Shown here in pieces: positions 26,296 through 42,167 of a stretch of DNA of 64,000 bases (the first letter of the stretch is position 1; each line of letters starts with the position of its first letter). This stretch comes from Leifsonia sp. Root1293 (GTDB lineage: Bacteria > Actinomycetota > Actinomycetes > Actinomycetales > Microbacteriaceae), in NCBI RefSeq assembly GCF_001425325.1, contig NZ_LMEH01000001.1:2014602-2078601 (forward strand). The letters run 5' to 3'. Position numbers and translations under genes: made by a program. The notes under the pieces are model-generated. The model did no database searches, was not told the DNA's origin, and saw nothing but the letters and a program-made list of their open reading frames with translations.

Positions 26296-27039
26296 ATGGC
26301 CCTGATGCAGTGCAGCTTCTTCTCGGATGCGCTCGGCGTGCAGACCCACGCGAACGTGATCCTCCCGCAGGAGGTGAGCCTGGCCGGCGAGCGGATGCCG
26401 GTGCTCTACCTCCTGCACGGCCGCTCGGACGACGAGACGGCGTGGCTTCGGTGGACTGCCATCGAGCGGTACGCCACCGAGCACGGCATCGCGGTCGTGA
26501 TGCCGAACGCCGGGCGCAGCTTCTACACCGACCAGGTCACGGGCTACGACTACTTCACTTTCATCTCAGACGAGCTCCCGCGCGTGATGCAGGGATTCTT
26601 CCCCCTTTCAGCGGAGCCTGAGGACACGTTCGTGGCCGGACTCTCGATGGGCGGCTACGGAGCGCTCAAGTGGGCGCTCAACAAGCCGCACACAGTCGCG
26701 GCTGCGGCGAGTCTGTCCGGTGCCGTCGACATCGCCGCCCGGGATCAGGATGCCGAGTGGCTGGCGAACCATGGCAGCATCGGGCAGGCGCAGGCCAAGG
26801 GTGACGATCTCCTCGCCCTCGTCGCCGCGACGCCGACGGATGCGTCGTCACTGCCGCCGCTCTTCGTCTGGTGCGGCACGGAGGACGCCCTCATCGAGGA
26901 GAACCGCCGATTCCGAGCCGCGGCGGATGCGGCAGGGGCGCACCTCAGCTACAGCGAGGGTCCGGGCGGGCATGACTGGGCGCGGTGGGACGAGCAGATC
27001 CAGCGGGTGCTGGAGTGGCTGCCGGTGCGCGGGCGCTGA
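26296..27039 (+). CDS. Alpha/beta-hydrolase esterase (EstA / S-formylglutathione hydrolase-like)
   Basis: 247 residues. The nucleophile is S117 in AGLSMGGYG; the oxyanion region is LYLLHGRSDDETAW; the acid is probably in WCGTEDALI and the histidine in GPGGHDW. This pattern matches tributyrin esterase EstA and the esterase D group, which hydrolyse short-chain acyl esters. There is no signal peptide, so it is cytoplasmic. ATG is fixed by TAGAGT 6 nt upstream. Confidence 0.88.
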   Translation: MALMQCSFFSDALGVQTHANVILPQEVSLAGERMPVLYLLHGRSDDETAWLRWTAIERYATEHGIAVVMPNAGRSFYTDQVTGYDYFTFISDELPRVMQGFFPLSAEPEDTFVAGLSMGGYGALKWALNKPHTVAAAASLSGAVDIAARDQDAEWLANHGSIGQAQAKGDDLLALVAATPTDASSLPPLFVWCGTEDALIEENRRFRAAADAAGAHLSYSEGPGGHDWARWDEQIQRVLEWLPVRGR

Positions 27040-27095
27040 GTCGTTCCGCAAGTGCTCGTCGCGGCATCGTGCTGGTGTGATGCGCGCCCGATCCT

Positions 27096-27148
27096 CGCCC
27101 GCGCTACTGAAACTTCAAGCGCGCAGCGGAGATTCGATAGCGCGGGCG
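27096..27148. repeat. Inverted repeat downstream of the esterase gene
   Basis: Perfect 11-bp arms (CGCCCGCGCTA and complement) separated by 31 nt. It lies between two convergent genes and may help end the esterase transcript. Confidence 0.5.
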
Positions 27149-27170
27149 GATCGAGCATTCCCCGCCAACG

Positions 27171-27210
27171 AGGAAGGGCCCCGCATCCGAGTGGATGCGG
27201 GGCCCTTCCT
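27171..27210 (-). terminator. Terminator hairpin after rpoC
   Basis: A perfect 18-bp stem with a 4-nt loop, 15 nt after the rpoC stop codon. No U run follows, the tail-less form often seen in Actinobacteria. It may also stop transcription coming from the esterase gene. Confidence 0.8.
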
Positions 27211-27224
27211 GGTGAGACTCGTGC

Positions 27225-31142
<3,918 letters not shown>

Positions 31143-31188
31143 TTTCTCTCCTTGGAAAGTTTCCGAAGTCTTCAATTGGTGAGGTGGC

Positions 31189-34680
<3,492 letters not shown>

Positions 34681-34837
34681 GGAAATAACCTCCGTGGACC
34701 CCGTCAGGTCTCGTTACGATCGGTAATGATGGAGTACTCGTAGACCCTCTGATGCGTGGGGACCGGATCTGAGACCCGATCACGCAGAAGCCGACCGCAA
34801 TATGAAGGCAGAGTGATGTCTAGGAGCGCAAAGAAAA

Positions 34838-34866
34838 AGCATAACCGGTGGACCACGATATGTCCA
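34838..34866 (-). promoter_or_regulatory. Promoter of rpoBC
   Basis: On the minus strand TGGACA (34861-34866), an exact 17-nt spacer and TATGCT (34838-34843). Transcription would start near 34831, giving a leader of about 150 nt. No rplJL genes precede rpoB in this window. Confidence 0.7.
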
Positions 34867-35020
34867 GCGGTTTCTTGACCTCTTTTGCTTCTTCCGGTAT
34901 AACCGCGAGCCGGCCCCGATATTCCCGTACGCCGAGCCGCCCATCCTCGTCGCTACAGCGCCCGGATTCCGGGGGTTTGCCGACGAGAACGGGCGACTCG
35001 ATCAGCCTGTCGTGAGTCGC
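34867..35020. other. Divergent intergenic region upstream of rpoB promoter
   Basis: The gap from rpoB to the next plus-strand gene is 352 nt. Beyond the rpoBC promoter and the -10 box at 35021 I see only a second TATACC-like box on the minus strand near 34897-34903 that could be an extra rpoB promoter. No gene-like frame. Confidence 0.3.
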
Positions 35021-35026
35021 TAGGGT
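35021..35026 (+). promoter_or_regulatory. -10 box of leaderless SpeE-like gene 1
   Basis: TAGGGT, 6 nt before ATG at 35033. Confidence 0.55.
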
Positions 35027-35032
35027 CGGAAC

Positions 35033-35758
35033 ATGGACCAACGGATGCGGCTCGACGAGGATCCGTTCGTCCCCGGCAGCTTCATCCTGAGCGTCGACGG
35101 CATCCGTCAATCGCACGTCGACCCTGCGGATCCGACGCGACTGTTCTTCGAGTACACCCGGCGCATCGGGCACGTCATCGACCTCGTCGCCGACCCCGGC
35201 CAGCCGATCCGCGCCCTGCATCTCGGCGGCGGGGCGTTCACCCTGCCCCGGTACGTCGCCGCCACCCGGCCGGGGTCCGAGCAGGTCGTGGTCGAGATCG
35301 ATCGTGAGCAGACCGACTTCGTGCTCGAACGGATGCCCCTGGCCGACGCCTCCGGGATCTCCATCGTGTTCTCCGACGCGAGGGAGGCCCTGGCGGTGCT
35401 CGAGGATGCCGGCGAGATCGCCTTCGACGTGATCATCGTCGACATCTACATCGCACTGGAGTCTCCGGAGTACGTCGGACTCCGCGGGTTCTTCGGCGAG
35501 CTCTCCCCATTGCTGGCGCTCGGCGGCGCGATCGTCGTGAACGTGGCAGACGGTCGCTCGCAGATCCAGACCAGGGCGCAGCGTCTCGAACTCGGCCGGG
35601 TGGTCGAGGCCACGCTGGCCACGGCGCCGCCGCGAGTGCTGGCCGGCGAGGAGCTCGGCAACATCGTGCTCGTAGGAGCCGACGCAGAGAGCATCGCCGC
35701 CTGGGCACCGGAGCTGCAGCAGCGCGGGCCGCATCCTGCGGCCGTCGATCTGGGGTAG
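35033..35758 (+). CDS. Spermidine synthase-like methyltransferase-fold protein, paralog 1
   Basis: 241 residues with a Rossmann methyltransferase fold: motif I ALHLGGGAFTLPRYVA near residue 62, an acidic end of beta-2 (VVVEIDREQTDFV), and FDVIIVDIY at motif IV. This is the pattern of the spermidine synthase (SpeE)-like proteins of Actinobacteria, many of which are not shown to make polyamines. It lacks the usual N-terminal beta domain. A 294-residue paralog follows directly. Start is supported by TAGGGT 6 nt upstream. Confidence 0.8.
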   Translation: MDQRMRLDEDPFVPGSFILSVDGIRQSHVDPADPTRLFFEYTRRIGHVIDLVADPGQPIRALHLGGGAFTLPRYVAATRPGSEQVVVEIDREQTDFVLERMPLADASGISIVFSDAREALAVLEDAGEIAFDVIIVDIYIALESPEYVGLRGFFGELSPLLALGGAIVVNVADGRSQIQTRAQRLELGRVVEATLATAPPRVLAGEELGNIVLVGADAESIAAWAPELQQRGPHPAAVDLG

Positions 35759-35847
35759 GGATCCGCTCGCAGAGGTCCGGACGGAGTCCGCGAGCGACGC
35801 GCTTCGGCCGCGGCCTCCGGCGGGCCTCAGCGAGCGAGACGAAACGC

Positions 35848-35853
35848 TACCGT
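35848..35853 (+). promoter_or_regulatory. -10 box of leaderless SpeE-like gene 2
   Basis: TACCGT, 6 nt before ATG at 35860. Confidence 0.55.
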
Positions 35854-35859
35854 TGAGGC

Positions 35860-36744
35860 ATGCGCGCCAATCGGGATGACAGTTCGGCCCCGACGCGCAC
35901 TCTCTCGACCAGCGGCTTCTCGGCCCGTCTGGAGGAGGACCGCCACGAGCCGGGCGTCTGGACCCTCGTCGTCGACGGGACTCCCCAGTCGAGCGTCGAC
36001 ATCGAGCATCCCGAGGTGCTGCACTTCGAGTACGTGCGTCGCATCGGCCACGCCGTCGACCTCGTGGCCCCGGAGGGGCAGCCGATCACGGCCGTGCACC
36101 TCGGCGGCGGCGCGCTGACGCTCCCCCGCTACGTGGCCGCGACCCGTCCCGGCTCGCGTCAGCAGGCGGTCGAGCTCGAGAGCGACCTCGTCGACTTCGT
36201 CCGGGAGAACCTCCCGTTGCCGCGGAACGCCCAACTGCGCATCCGGCACGGCGACGCCCGTGAGGTGCTCGCCAAGCTGCCGAGCGGCCTGCACGGATCG
36301 GTCGACCTGGTGGTCGTCGACATCTTCTCCGGCGCCCGCACACCCGCGCACGTGACCAGCCGGGAGTTCTACGGTCTCATCGCCCCTCTGCTCTCGGCAT
36401 CCGGAATCGTCGCCGTGAACGTGGCCGACGGTGCCGGCCTCGCCTTCGCCCGCGGCCAGGCCTCGACCCTGCAGAGCGTGTTCCCCCACGTCGCCATCGC
36501 CACCGACACCCAGATGCTGAAGGCCAAGCGGTTCGGCAACGTCGTGATGTTCGCATCCGCCGCGGAGTTGCCGTTCGATCGGATGCCCCGACTGCTCGCG
36601 GCGGATCCCGCCCACGCCAAGCTCGTCAGCGGCCGCGAGCTCGAGAACTTCATCGCCGGAGCTCCCATCGTGACGGATGCCACCGCCATCCCCTCGCCGC
36701 CTCCGGCGCGTTCCATCTTCCTGACCAAGCCCGGCGGACGCTGA
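35860..36744 (+). CDS. Spermidine synthase-like methyltransferase-fold protein, paralog 2
   Basis: 294 residues, clearly related to its upstream neighbour: both share EYVRRIGH/EYTRRIGH, HLGGGA-TLPRYVAATRPGS, and LVVVDIF/VIIVDIY. It differs in a longer N- and C-terminus. The two genes arose by tandem duplication but each has its own -10 box, so they are separate transcription units. Substrate unknown; the donor-binding motif suggests S-adenosylmethionine or decarboxylated SAM. Confidence 0.8.
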   Translation: MRANRDDSSAPTRTLSTSGFSARLEEDRHEPGVWTLVVDGTPQSSVDIEHPEVLHFEYVRRIGHAVDLVAPEGQPITAVHLGGGALTLPRYVAATRPGSRQQAVELESDLVDFVRENLPLPRNAQLRIRHGDAREVLAKLPSGLHGSVDLVVVDIFSGARTPAHVTSREFYGLIAPLLSASGIVAVNVADGAGLAFARGQASTLQSVFPHVAIATDTQMLKAKRFGNVVMFASAAELPFDRMPRLLAADPAHAKLVSGRELENFIAGAPIVTDATAIPSPPPARSIFLTKPGGR

Positions 36745-36755
36745 CCCGGCACGGA

Positions 36756-38450
36756 TCAGCGCGCCGACGACACCTCGGCGAGCACCGCGTGCACCGCGGA
36801 GACCACCACGGAACCCTCGCCCACGGCTGACGCCACCCGTTTCACCGAGCCGCGCCGGGCGTCGCCGACGGCGAACAGCCCCGGCACCGACGTCTCGCCC
36901 TGGCGTGGTGGGCGCTCGAGCGGCCAGGCGCGCCTGCCACCCTCGGTCAGAACCTCGTCTCCCGTGATGACGAATCCCCAGCGATCGCGCAGCACGGCAT
37001 CGGGCAGCCAGGCCGTGTGCGGGCTGGCTCCGATGGTGATGAACAGCGCGTCGCTGCGCACCCGCTCCTCACTCCCCGTCGCCACGTCGCGCAGCACGAT
37101 GTGGTCGAGCCTGTCGGCGCGATCAGCGGAGATCGCCCCGCCCACGACCCGCGCCTGCGTTCTGATCGCCACGCCCGCCTCCTCCAGCTGCCTTACGAGG
37201 TAGGCCGACATGCTGTCGGCGAGCTCGCGGCCCCGGATGATGAGGGTGACGGCGTCGGCGTACCGCCCGAGGTGCAATGCCGCCTGCCCGGCCGAGTTCC
37301 CGCCACCCACCACGTGCACGATGCGTCCGGCCTGCGCCCTCGCCTCCACCGCCGCTGCACCGTAGAAGACGGCCGTCCCCACGTAGGGAGAGAGCGGCCC
37401 GAGGTCGATGCGCCGGTACGTGACGCCGGTCGCGAGCACGACGGAGCGAGCCAGCACGGCATCATCGGGAGCGATGGCGATACGGAAGCCGTGCGGCACC
37501 ATCTCGAGACCGACGGCCTCTCGGGTCAGGGCGAACCTGGCGCCGAAGACCCACGCCTGCTGGTAGGAGCGCTGGGCCAGATCCGATCCCGAGATGCCGC
37601 GCTCGAACCCGAGGTAGTTGCGGATGAGCGAACTCGAACCGGCCTGGCCGCCGACCGGCCCCCGTTCCACCACGAGGGTGCGCAGCCCTTCGGATGCCGC
37701 GTAGACCGCGGCGGCGAGACCGGCAGGGCCGGCGCCGATGATGGCGACGTCGACCTCCTCCGATGGCACGTCGGTGCTGAACGCGAACGCCCGGGCCAGC
37801 TCCGTGTCCGTCGGGTCGACAACGTCTCGTCCGTCGACCAGCCGCACGACGACGGATTCCGGGTCTGGTGATGACGGGCCCGGTTCCTCCACCGCGTGAC
37901 CGATGCCGAACCTCGCCAGCTGAGCGATGACCTGATGGGTGCGCGGGTCGGCGGTCCGGCCGATCACGGTGACGGATGCCGTGGTGGACGCCACCACTCC
38001 GGCTCGTTGCCACTCGAGCAGGAACTCGGTGATGCGGCGGTGGAACGCCTCGTCCGGCGAGCGCAGCGGACGCACGACGTAGTAGTGGATCTCGATCGCC
38101 GACATCAGCCTGTACACGGCATCGGCGAGCGCGGGTTCGTCCCAGCTTCCCCACTCGATGAGAAGGCAGCGCCTCACCTCGGGGAAGAGCTGCCGAGCGA
38201 TGGCGAACAGGCTGGGCCGGCCGGCGGCCGTCGGCGCCACCTCATCGCTGAGGAGCAGTGCCACGGTGCTGCCGGCTGCGTCGATGTCGTGAAGAGCCGA
38301 GGCTGCGGCATCCGTCGTCTCGGCGCTCACCACCCTGTAGTCCCCGGCGTAGCGATTCTCGATCTCGCGCACGACGTCGGCGCGGGCTGCGGCATCGGAG
38401 ATGCCGAGCAGGATGACGGGCTCGGTCGCACTGTTCCGTTGCGTGTCCAT
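36756..38450 (-). CDS. FAD-dependent oxidoreductase with receiver-like and thioredoxin-like N-terminal domains
   Basis: 564 residues in three parts: a degenerate response-regulator-like domain (about 1-130), a small thioredoxin/glutaredoxin-like domain (158-222, VTVIGRTADPRTHQVIAQLA), and a thioredoxin-reductase-like flavin domain with GAGPAG (239-244) and a nucleotide site VVGGGNSAGQAALH. The redox-active CxxC of true thioredoxin reductase is missing; the matching stretch reads FYGAAAVEA. So the electron acceptor must differ. Databases often call this fused response regulator/thioredoxin-disulfide reductase. ATG at 38450 has a strong GGGAGG site; an ATG 14 codons upstream does not. Confidence 0.85.
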   Translation of the reverse strand: MDTQRNSATEPVILLGISDAAARADVVREIENRYAGDYRVVSAETTDAAASALHDIDAAGSTVALLLSDEVAPTAAGRPSLFAIARQLFPEVRRCLLIEWGSWDEPALADAVYRLMSAIEIHYYVVRPLRSPDEAFHRRITEFLLEWQRAGVVASTTASVTVIGRTADPRTHQVIAQLARFGIGHAVEEPGPSSPDPESVVVRLVDGRDVVDPTDTELARAFAFSTDVPSEEVDVAIIGAGPAGLAAAVYAASEGLRTLVVERGPVGGQAGSSSLIRNYLGFERGISGSDLAQRSYQQAWVFGARFALTREAVGLEMVPHGFRIAIAPDDAVLARSVVLATGVTYRRIDLGPLSPYVGTAVFYGAAAVEARAQAGRIVHVVGGGNSAGQAALHLGRYADAVTLIIRGRELADSMSAYLVRQLEEAGVAIRTQARVVGGAISADRADRLDHIVLRDVATGSEERVRSDALFITIGASPHTAWLPDAVLRDRWGFVITGDEVLTEGGRRAWPLERPPRQGETSVPGLFAVGDARRGSVKRVASAVGEGSVVVSAVHAVLAEVSSAR

Positions 38451-38553
38451 GACGCCTCCCGGGGCATGGCCGATCACGATGTTGCGTGTCACAGAGGAGT
38501 GTACTCAGCACGCGCACCGGCCTCGACTCTGGACGCGATGCGGTCTGCGAGAT

Positions 38554-38559
38554 CAGACT
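38554..38559 (+). promoter_or_regulatory. Possible -10 box of the STAND gene
   Basis: CAGACT, 7 nt before ATG at 38567; weaker than the TANNNT boxes but with the same spacing. Confidence 0.35.
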
Positions 38560-38566
38560 GTGCTGC

Positions 38567-41215
38567 ATGACCCCCAGAGCGGGACGCATCCGTACACCCG
38601 ACCAACGCCTCCGCGTCTTCGTGAGCTCGACCCTCCAGGAGCTCGCAGCGGAGCGTCGAGCCGCGCGTTCCGCGATCGAAGACCTGCGGATGGCGCCCGT
38701 CATGTTCGAGCTCGGCGCGAGGCCGCATCCGCCCCGAGATCTCTACCGCGCCTACCTGGAGCAGAGCGATGTCTTCGTCGGCATCTACTGGGAGCGCTAC
38801 GGCTGGGTCGCGCCGGAGGAGCAGGTGTCGGGTCTCGAGGACGAGTACAACCTCGCGCCGACCGCGATGCCGAAGCTCATCTACATCAGGCACTCGGCGG
38901 AACTGGAGCCGCGCCTGGCCGAGTTGCTCGACCGCATCCGATCCGATGACACCGCCTCGTACAAGTCGTTCAGCACCGCGGAGGAGCTCGGCGAATACCT
39001 GCGGGGCGATCTGGCGACGCTGCTGGCCGAGCGCTTCGATGCCAGCCGCGCGCCGGCTGCCGCGGCGCCGGGGGCGGCAGGGTCGCCTCCCGAGTCCCGG
39101 CTCACCAGGCTTCCATCTCCCCTGACGGAGCTGATCGGCCGCCACCGCGAGATCGAGGAGGTCGTCGACCTGGTCGCCGGGGCCGGCGCCAGGCTGGTGA
39201 CGATCATCGGACCGGGAGGCATCGGCAAGAGCCGGGTGGCCATCGATGCCGCCGAACACCTGGCGGAACGGTTCGCCGGCCACGTCGTGTTCGTCGATCT
39301 CGCAGCGGCGACCCAACCCTCCCTCGTCATCGCCGCGATGGCCCAGGCTCTCGGCGTGCGCGACACCGGTGACGCCCCGCTGGCCGACAAGATCACCATG
39401 GCGCTCGGAGGACGGCAGAGCCTGCTCGTGCTCGACAACTTCGAGCAGGTCCTCGATGCCGCGCCTCTCCTGTCCCGCCTGCTCTCCGACATCCCCGGGC
39501 TCAGCTTCATCGTCACCAGCCGATCGCTGCTGCGGGTCTCGGGCGAGCACGCCTACGAGCTGAGCCCGCTGGCGGTGCCGGATGCCGCCGACATCGGCGA
39601 TCTCGCCAGGCTCATCGCCGTGCCGTCGGTCGCGCTCTTCGTCGCCCGCGTGCGCGCGGTCAAGCCGGACTTCGAGCTGACCGAGGGGAACGCGGCGGCC
39701 GTCGCCGGAATCTGCACCGCCCTGGACGGCGTACCGCTGGCCCTCGAACTCGCCGCCGCCCGCGCCAGAGTGCTCGGTCCGAAAGCGATGCTGAAGCGCC
39801 TCGATCGCCAACTCCCCCTCCTCGTCGAGGGGGTCCGCGACCTGCCGGAACGCCAACGCACCCTGCGCGGCACCATCGAGTGGAGCACCAGACTGCTGGG
39901 CGAGGCGGAGAACGCTCTGCTGGCCAGGCTCGGCGTCTTCGCCGGCGACTTCTCCCTCGACGCCGCCGAAGCGGTCCACGCCGAGACCGGCGGCGGCTCG
40001 GACGCCGTGACACTGCTCGGCGCCCTGGTCGACAGTAGCCTCGTGCGTCAGCGAGAAAGCGACGACGTCTCGCTGTTCTCCCTTCTCAGCACGGTGCGGG
40101 AGTACGCCCTGGAACGGCTGGAGGCCGAGGGAACGCTGCCGGCCGCCCAACGTGCGCATGCCGACTACTACCGCGTGCTGAGCGAGGAGATGAGCGGCTC
40201 TCTCACCGGGAGGCTCCAGGCGGAGAGCGTGCGCGGGCTCGCCCGGGAGTACGACAACCTGAGGGCCGCCATCCGGTACCTCATCGACGCCGGGGAGTTC
40301 GACGCAGCAGCCGGATTCGCCTGGAACCTCTACATCTTCTGGTGGGTCGACGGCCATCTCGGCGAGGTGCGCGGGTGGATGAGCGAGGTCCTGGGGGCGG
40401 ATGCCGCCCTCTCGGACCGGACGAAGGCCACGGCGCTCTACTACAGCTGCGCCATCGTGTTCTGGCAGGACCCGGACGAGGTCATCCTCCCCGGCCTCAC
40501 CGAGAGCGCCGAGCTGTTCAGCAGGTCGGGAGACCCATCGGGATCCGCGCTCGCGTTGATCTCACTGGCCCTCGCCCTGCTCTCGGCCCAGGAGCCGGAT
40601 CCCGCCCGGGCCGACGAGGCCCTCGAGACCAGCCTCGGGCAGTTCCGCGACGCTCGCTTCCGATGGGGAGAGGCCATGGCACTCGTCACGCTCGGCCGGG
40701 TCGCCCTGCTCGCCCGCAAGGAGCACGCCGCCCTCAACCGGTTCGAGGAGAGCCTCGCGCTCGCCGAGTCGGAACGCGACGACCTCGGCATCGCGATCGC
40801 ACTGCACCACCTGGGATGGGCTCACCTCCTGCTCGGGTCGATCGAGCACGCCAGGCACTGCTTCGAACGGAGCCTGGCGGTCTCGGCCGGACTCGGACAC
40901 GACGAGGGAGTGGCGTACGGCCTCGAGGGGCTCGTGGCCATCGCGGCCGCGGCGAGAGACATCGACCGCGCCGGCCGCCTCGCCGGAGCCGCCAGAATCC
41001 TCCGGGAACGCAGCGGCCTGTACAACGCGCCCACCTTCAGCTTCCACGAGGCCTACCTCGCACCCATCCGCGCCTCGGATGCCGCCCCCGCGCTCGCCGC
41101 AGCCGTCGCCGAGGGCGAGCGGATGACGGCCGAGACGGCCACCGACTACGCGCTCGCGCCAGCATCCGGGGCGCCAGGTCCCGAGGCCGCGCCAGGTCGC
41201 GAGGCCACGCCATGA
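38567..41215 (+). CDS. DUF4062 domain STAND NTPase with C-terminal helical repeats
   Basis: 882 residues. Residues 15-110 are a DUF4062 domain (RVFVSSTLQELAAERRAAR, DVFVGIYWERYGW), related to TIR/SEFIR-like folds. A P-loop NTPase of the NB-ARC/AfsR type follows: Walker A GPGGIGKS (215-222), Walker B LLVLDNFE (286-293), sensor FIVTSRSLLR and GVPLALELAAAR (GxP). The C-terminal 350 residues are TPR-like helices. There is no DNA-binding domain. Such STAND proteins are signal-responsive switches; some related ones act in antiphage defence, but here function is unproven. The start is the ATG next to the domain; longer frames add unlikely sequence. Confidence 0.85.
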   Translation: MTPRAGRIRTPDQRLRVFVSSTLQELAAERRAARSAIEDLRMAPVMFELGARPHPPRDLYRAYLEQSDVFVGIYWERYGWVAPEEQVSGLEDEYNLAPTAMPKLIYIRHSAELEPRLAELLDRIRSDDTASYKSFSTAEELGEYLRGDLATLLAERFDASRAPAAAAPGAAGSPPESRLTRLPSPLTELIGRHREIEEVVDLVAGAGARLVTIIGPGGIGKSRVAIDAAEHLAERFAGHVVFVDLAAATQPSLVIAAMAQALGVRDTGDAPLADKITMALGGRQSLLVLDNFEQVLDAAPLLSRLLSDIPGLSFIVTSRSLLRVSGEHAYELSPLAVPDAADIGDLARLIAVPSVALFVARVRAVKPDFELTEGNAAAVAGICTALDGVPLALELAAARARVLGPKAMLKRLDRQLPLLVEGVRDLPERQRTLRGTIEWSTRLLGEAENALLARLGVFAGDFSLDAAEAVHAETGGGSDAVTLLGALVDSSLVRQRESDDVSLFSLLSTVREYALERLEAEGTLPAAQRAHADYYRVLSEEMSGSLTGRLQAESVRGLAREYDNLRAAIRYLIDAGEFDAAAGFAWNLYIFWWVDGHLGEVRGWMSEVLGADAALSDRTKATALYYSCAIVFWQDPDEVILPGLTESAELFSRSGDPSGSALALISLALALLSAQEPDPARADEALETSLGQFRDARFRWGEAMALVTLGRVALLARKEHAALNRFEESLALAESERDDLGIAIALHHLGWAHLLLGSIEHARHCFERSLAVSAGLGHDEGVAYGLEGLVAIAAAARDIDRAGRLAGAARILRERSGLYNAPTFSFHEAYLAPIRASDAAPALAAAVAEGERMTAETATDYALAPASGAPGPEAAPGREATP

Positions 41216-41234
41216 GCGAGGCCACGCCATGAGC
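41201..41234. repeat. 17-bp tandem duplication at the STAND/membrane-protein junction
   Basis: GAGGCCACGCCATGAGC occurs twice in direct tandem (41201-41217 and 41218-41234). Each copy contains ATGA. In the first the TGA ends the STAND gene; in the second the ATG begins the next gene. Removing one copy would create an overlapping ATGA stop-start. Confidence 0.9.
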
Positions 41235-42113
41235 ACCGAGCAGCGGCGTGGATCGGCGAATGAGGCGTCGACCGGGAGGCTGCCACCGGTTCGCGACGAT
41301 CGGATCCTTCCGTTCACCTGGTGGCTCTCGCTCGCGATCATCCCGTTCCTCGTCGTGGCGAGCGTGCTGCTCTACCTGCTGCCCGGCAGCACCGACCAGA
41401 CCTTCGCCTGGACCATCCAACCCGACATCACCGCGATGTTCCTCGGCTGCGCCTACCTCGGCGGCATCTGGTTCTTCCTGCAGGTGTTCCGGGTGGGGAA
41501 GTGGCACCGCATCAGCCACGGCCTGCCCGCGGTGTTCGTCTTCGCCACGCTCCTCAGCATCGCGACCTTCCTGCACTGGGACAGGTTCCACTTCGGCCAC
41601 ATCTCGTTCATCACCTGGGTGACGCTCTACGTCACCACGCCGGTTCTCGTGTTGGCGGCCGGCCTCCTCAACCGCCGCACCGACCCGAGGACGCCCGACC
41701 GGTTGGACGCCGTGATCCCGGGCGCCGTGCGAGCCCTCCTCGTCGTCGTGGGCGTGTCGGCCTTCGTCACGGGCGCCGTGCTGTTCGCCTTCCCGAATCT
41801 GCTCCTCGGCGCCTGGGCCTGGGAGGTCACCCCGCTCACCGCCCGGGTCGTGGGGGCCGTGCTCACGTTGCCGGGCACCGTGAACATCTGGATGCTGCGC
41901 GACGCGAGGTGGAGCGCCTTCCGCTGGGTGTTCCAGGCGCAGATCGTGAGCCTCGTGTTCATCGTGCTCGCTCTCGTGCTGCGCTGGGACGACCTCGTCT
42001 GGGAGCATCCGGCAGCCTGGGCGTTCACCATCGGCATCGGGTTCTCCCTCGTCGCCTACGTCGCCTTCTTCCTGCTCATGGATCGGCGACGCTTCACCGC
42101 TCCCGCAACCTGA
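41229..42113 (+). CDS. Multi-spanning membrane protein of unknown function
   Basis: 294 residues with about eight membrane helices (for example FTWWLSLAIIPFLVVASVLL and WVTLYVTTPVLVLAAGLL). Only the N-terminal 30 residues are hydrophilic. I recognise no functional motif. It starts 13 nt after the STAND gene stop, within a 17-bp tandem duplication, and has no own ribosome site or promoter, so it is probably cotranscribed and may work with the STAND protein, for example as a membrane partner; that is inference. Confidence 0.75.
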   Translation: MSTEQRRGSANEASTGRLPPVRDDRILPFTWWLSLAIIPFLVVASVLLYLLPGSTDQTFAWTIQPDITAMFLGCAYLGGIWFFLQVFRVGKWHRISHGLPAVFVFATLLSIATFLHWDRFHFGHISFITWVTLYVTTPVLVLAAGLLNRRTDPRTPDRLDAVIPGAVRALLVVVGVSAFVTGAVLFAFPNLLLGAWAWEVTPLTARVVGAVLTLPGTVNIWMLRDARWSAFRWVFQAQIVSLVFIVLALVLRWDDLVWEHPAAWAFTIGIGFSLVAYVAFFLLMDRRRFTAPAT

Positions 42114-42167
42114 AGGCATTCCTTCGGGCAGGCCTGCAGCGGCGCGGACAGACGCGCCGAGGTTCCT

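Noticed and set aside
38489-40357. 622-codon minus-strand frame opposite the STAND gene
   Set aside because: Antisense to the DUF4062 and NTPase motifs and without any recognisable domain.
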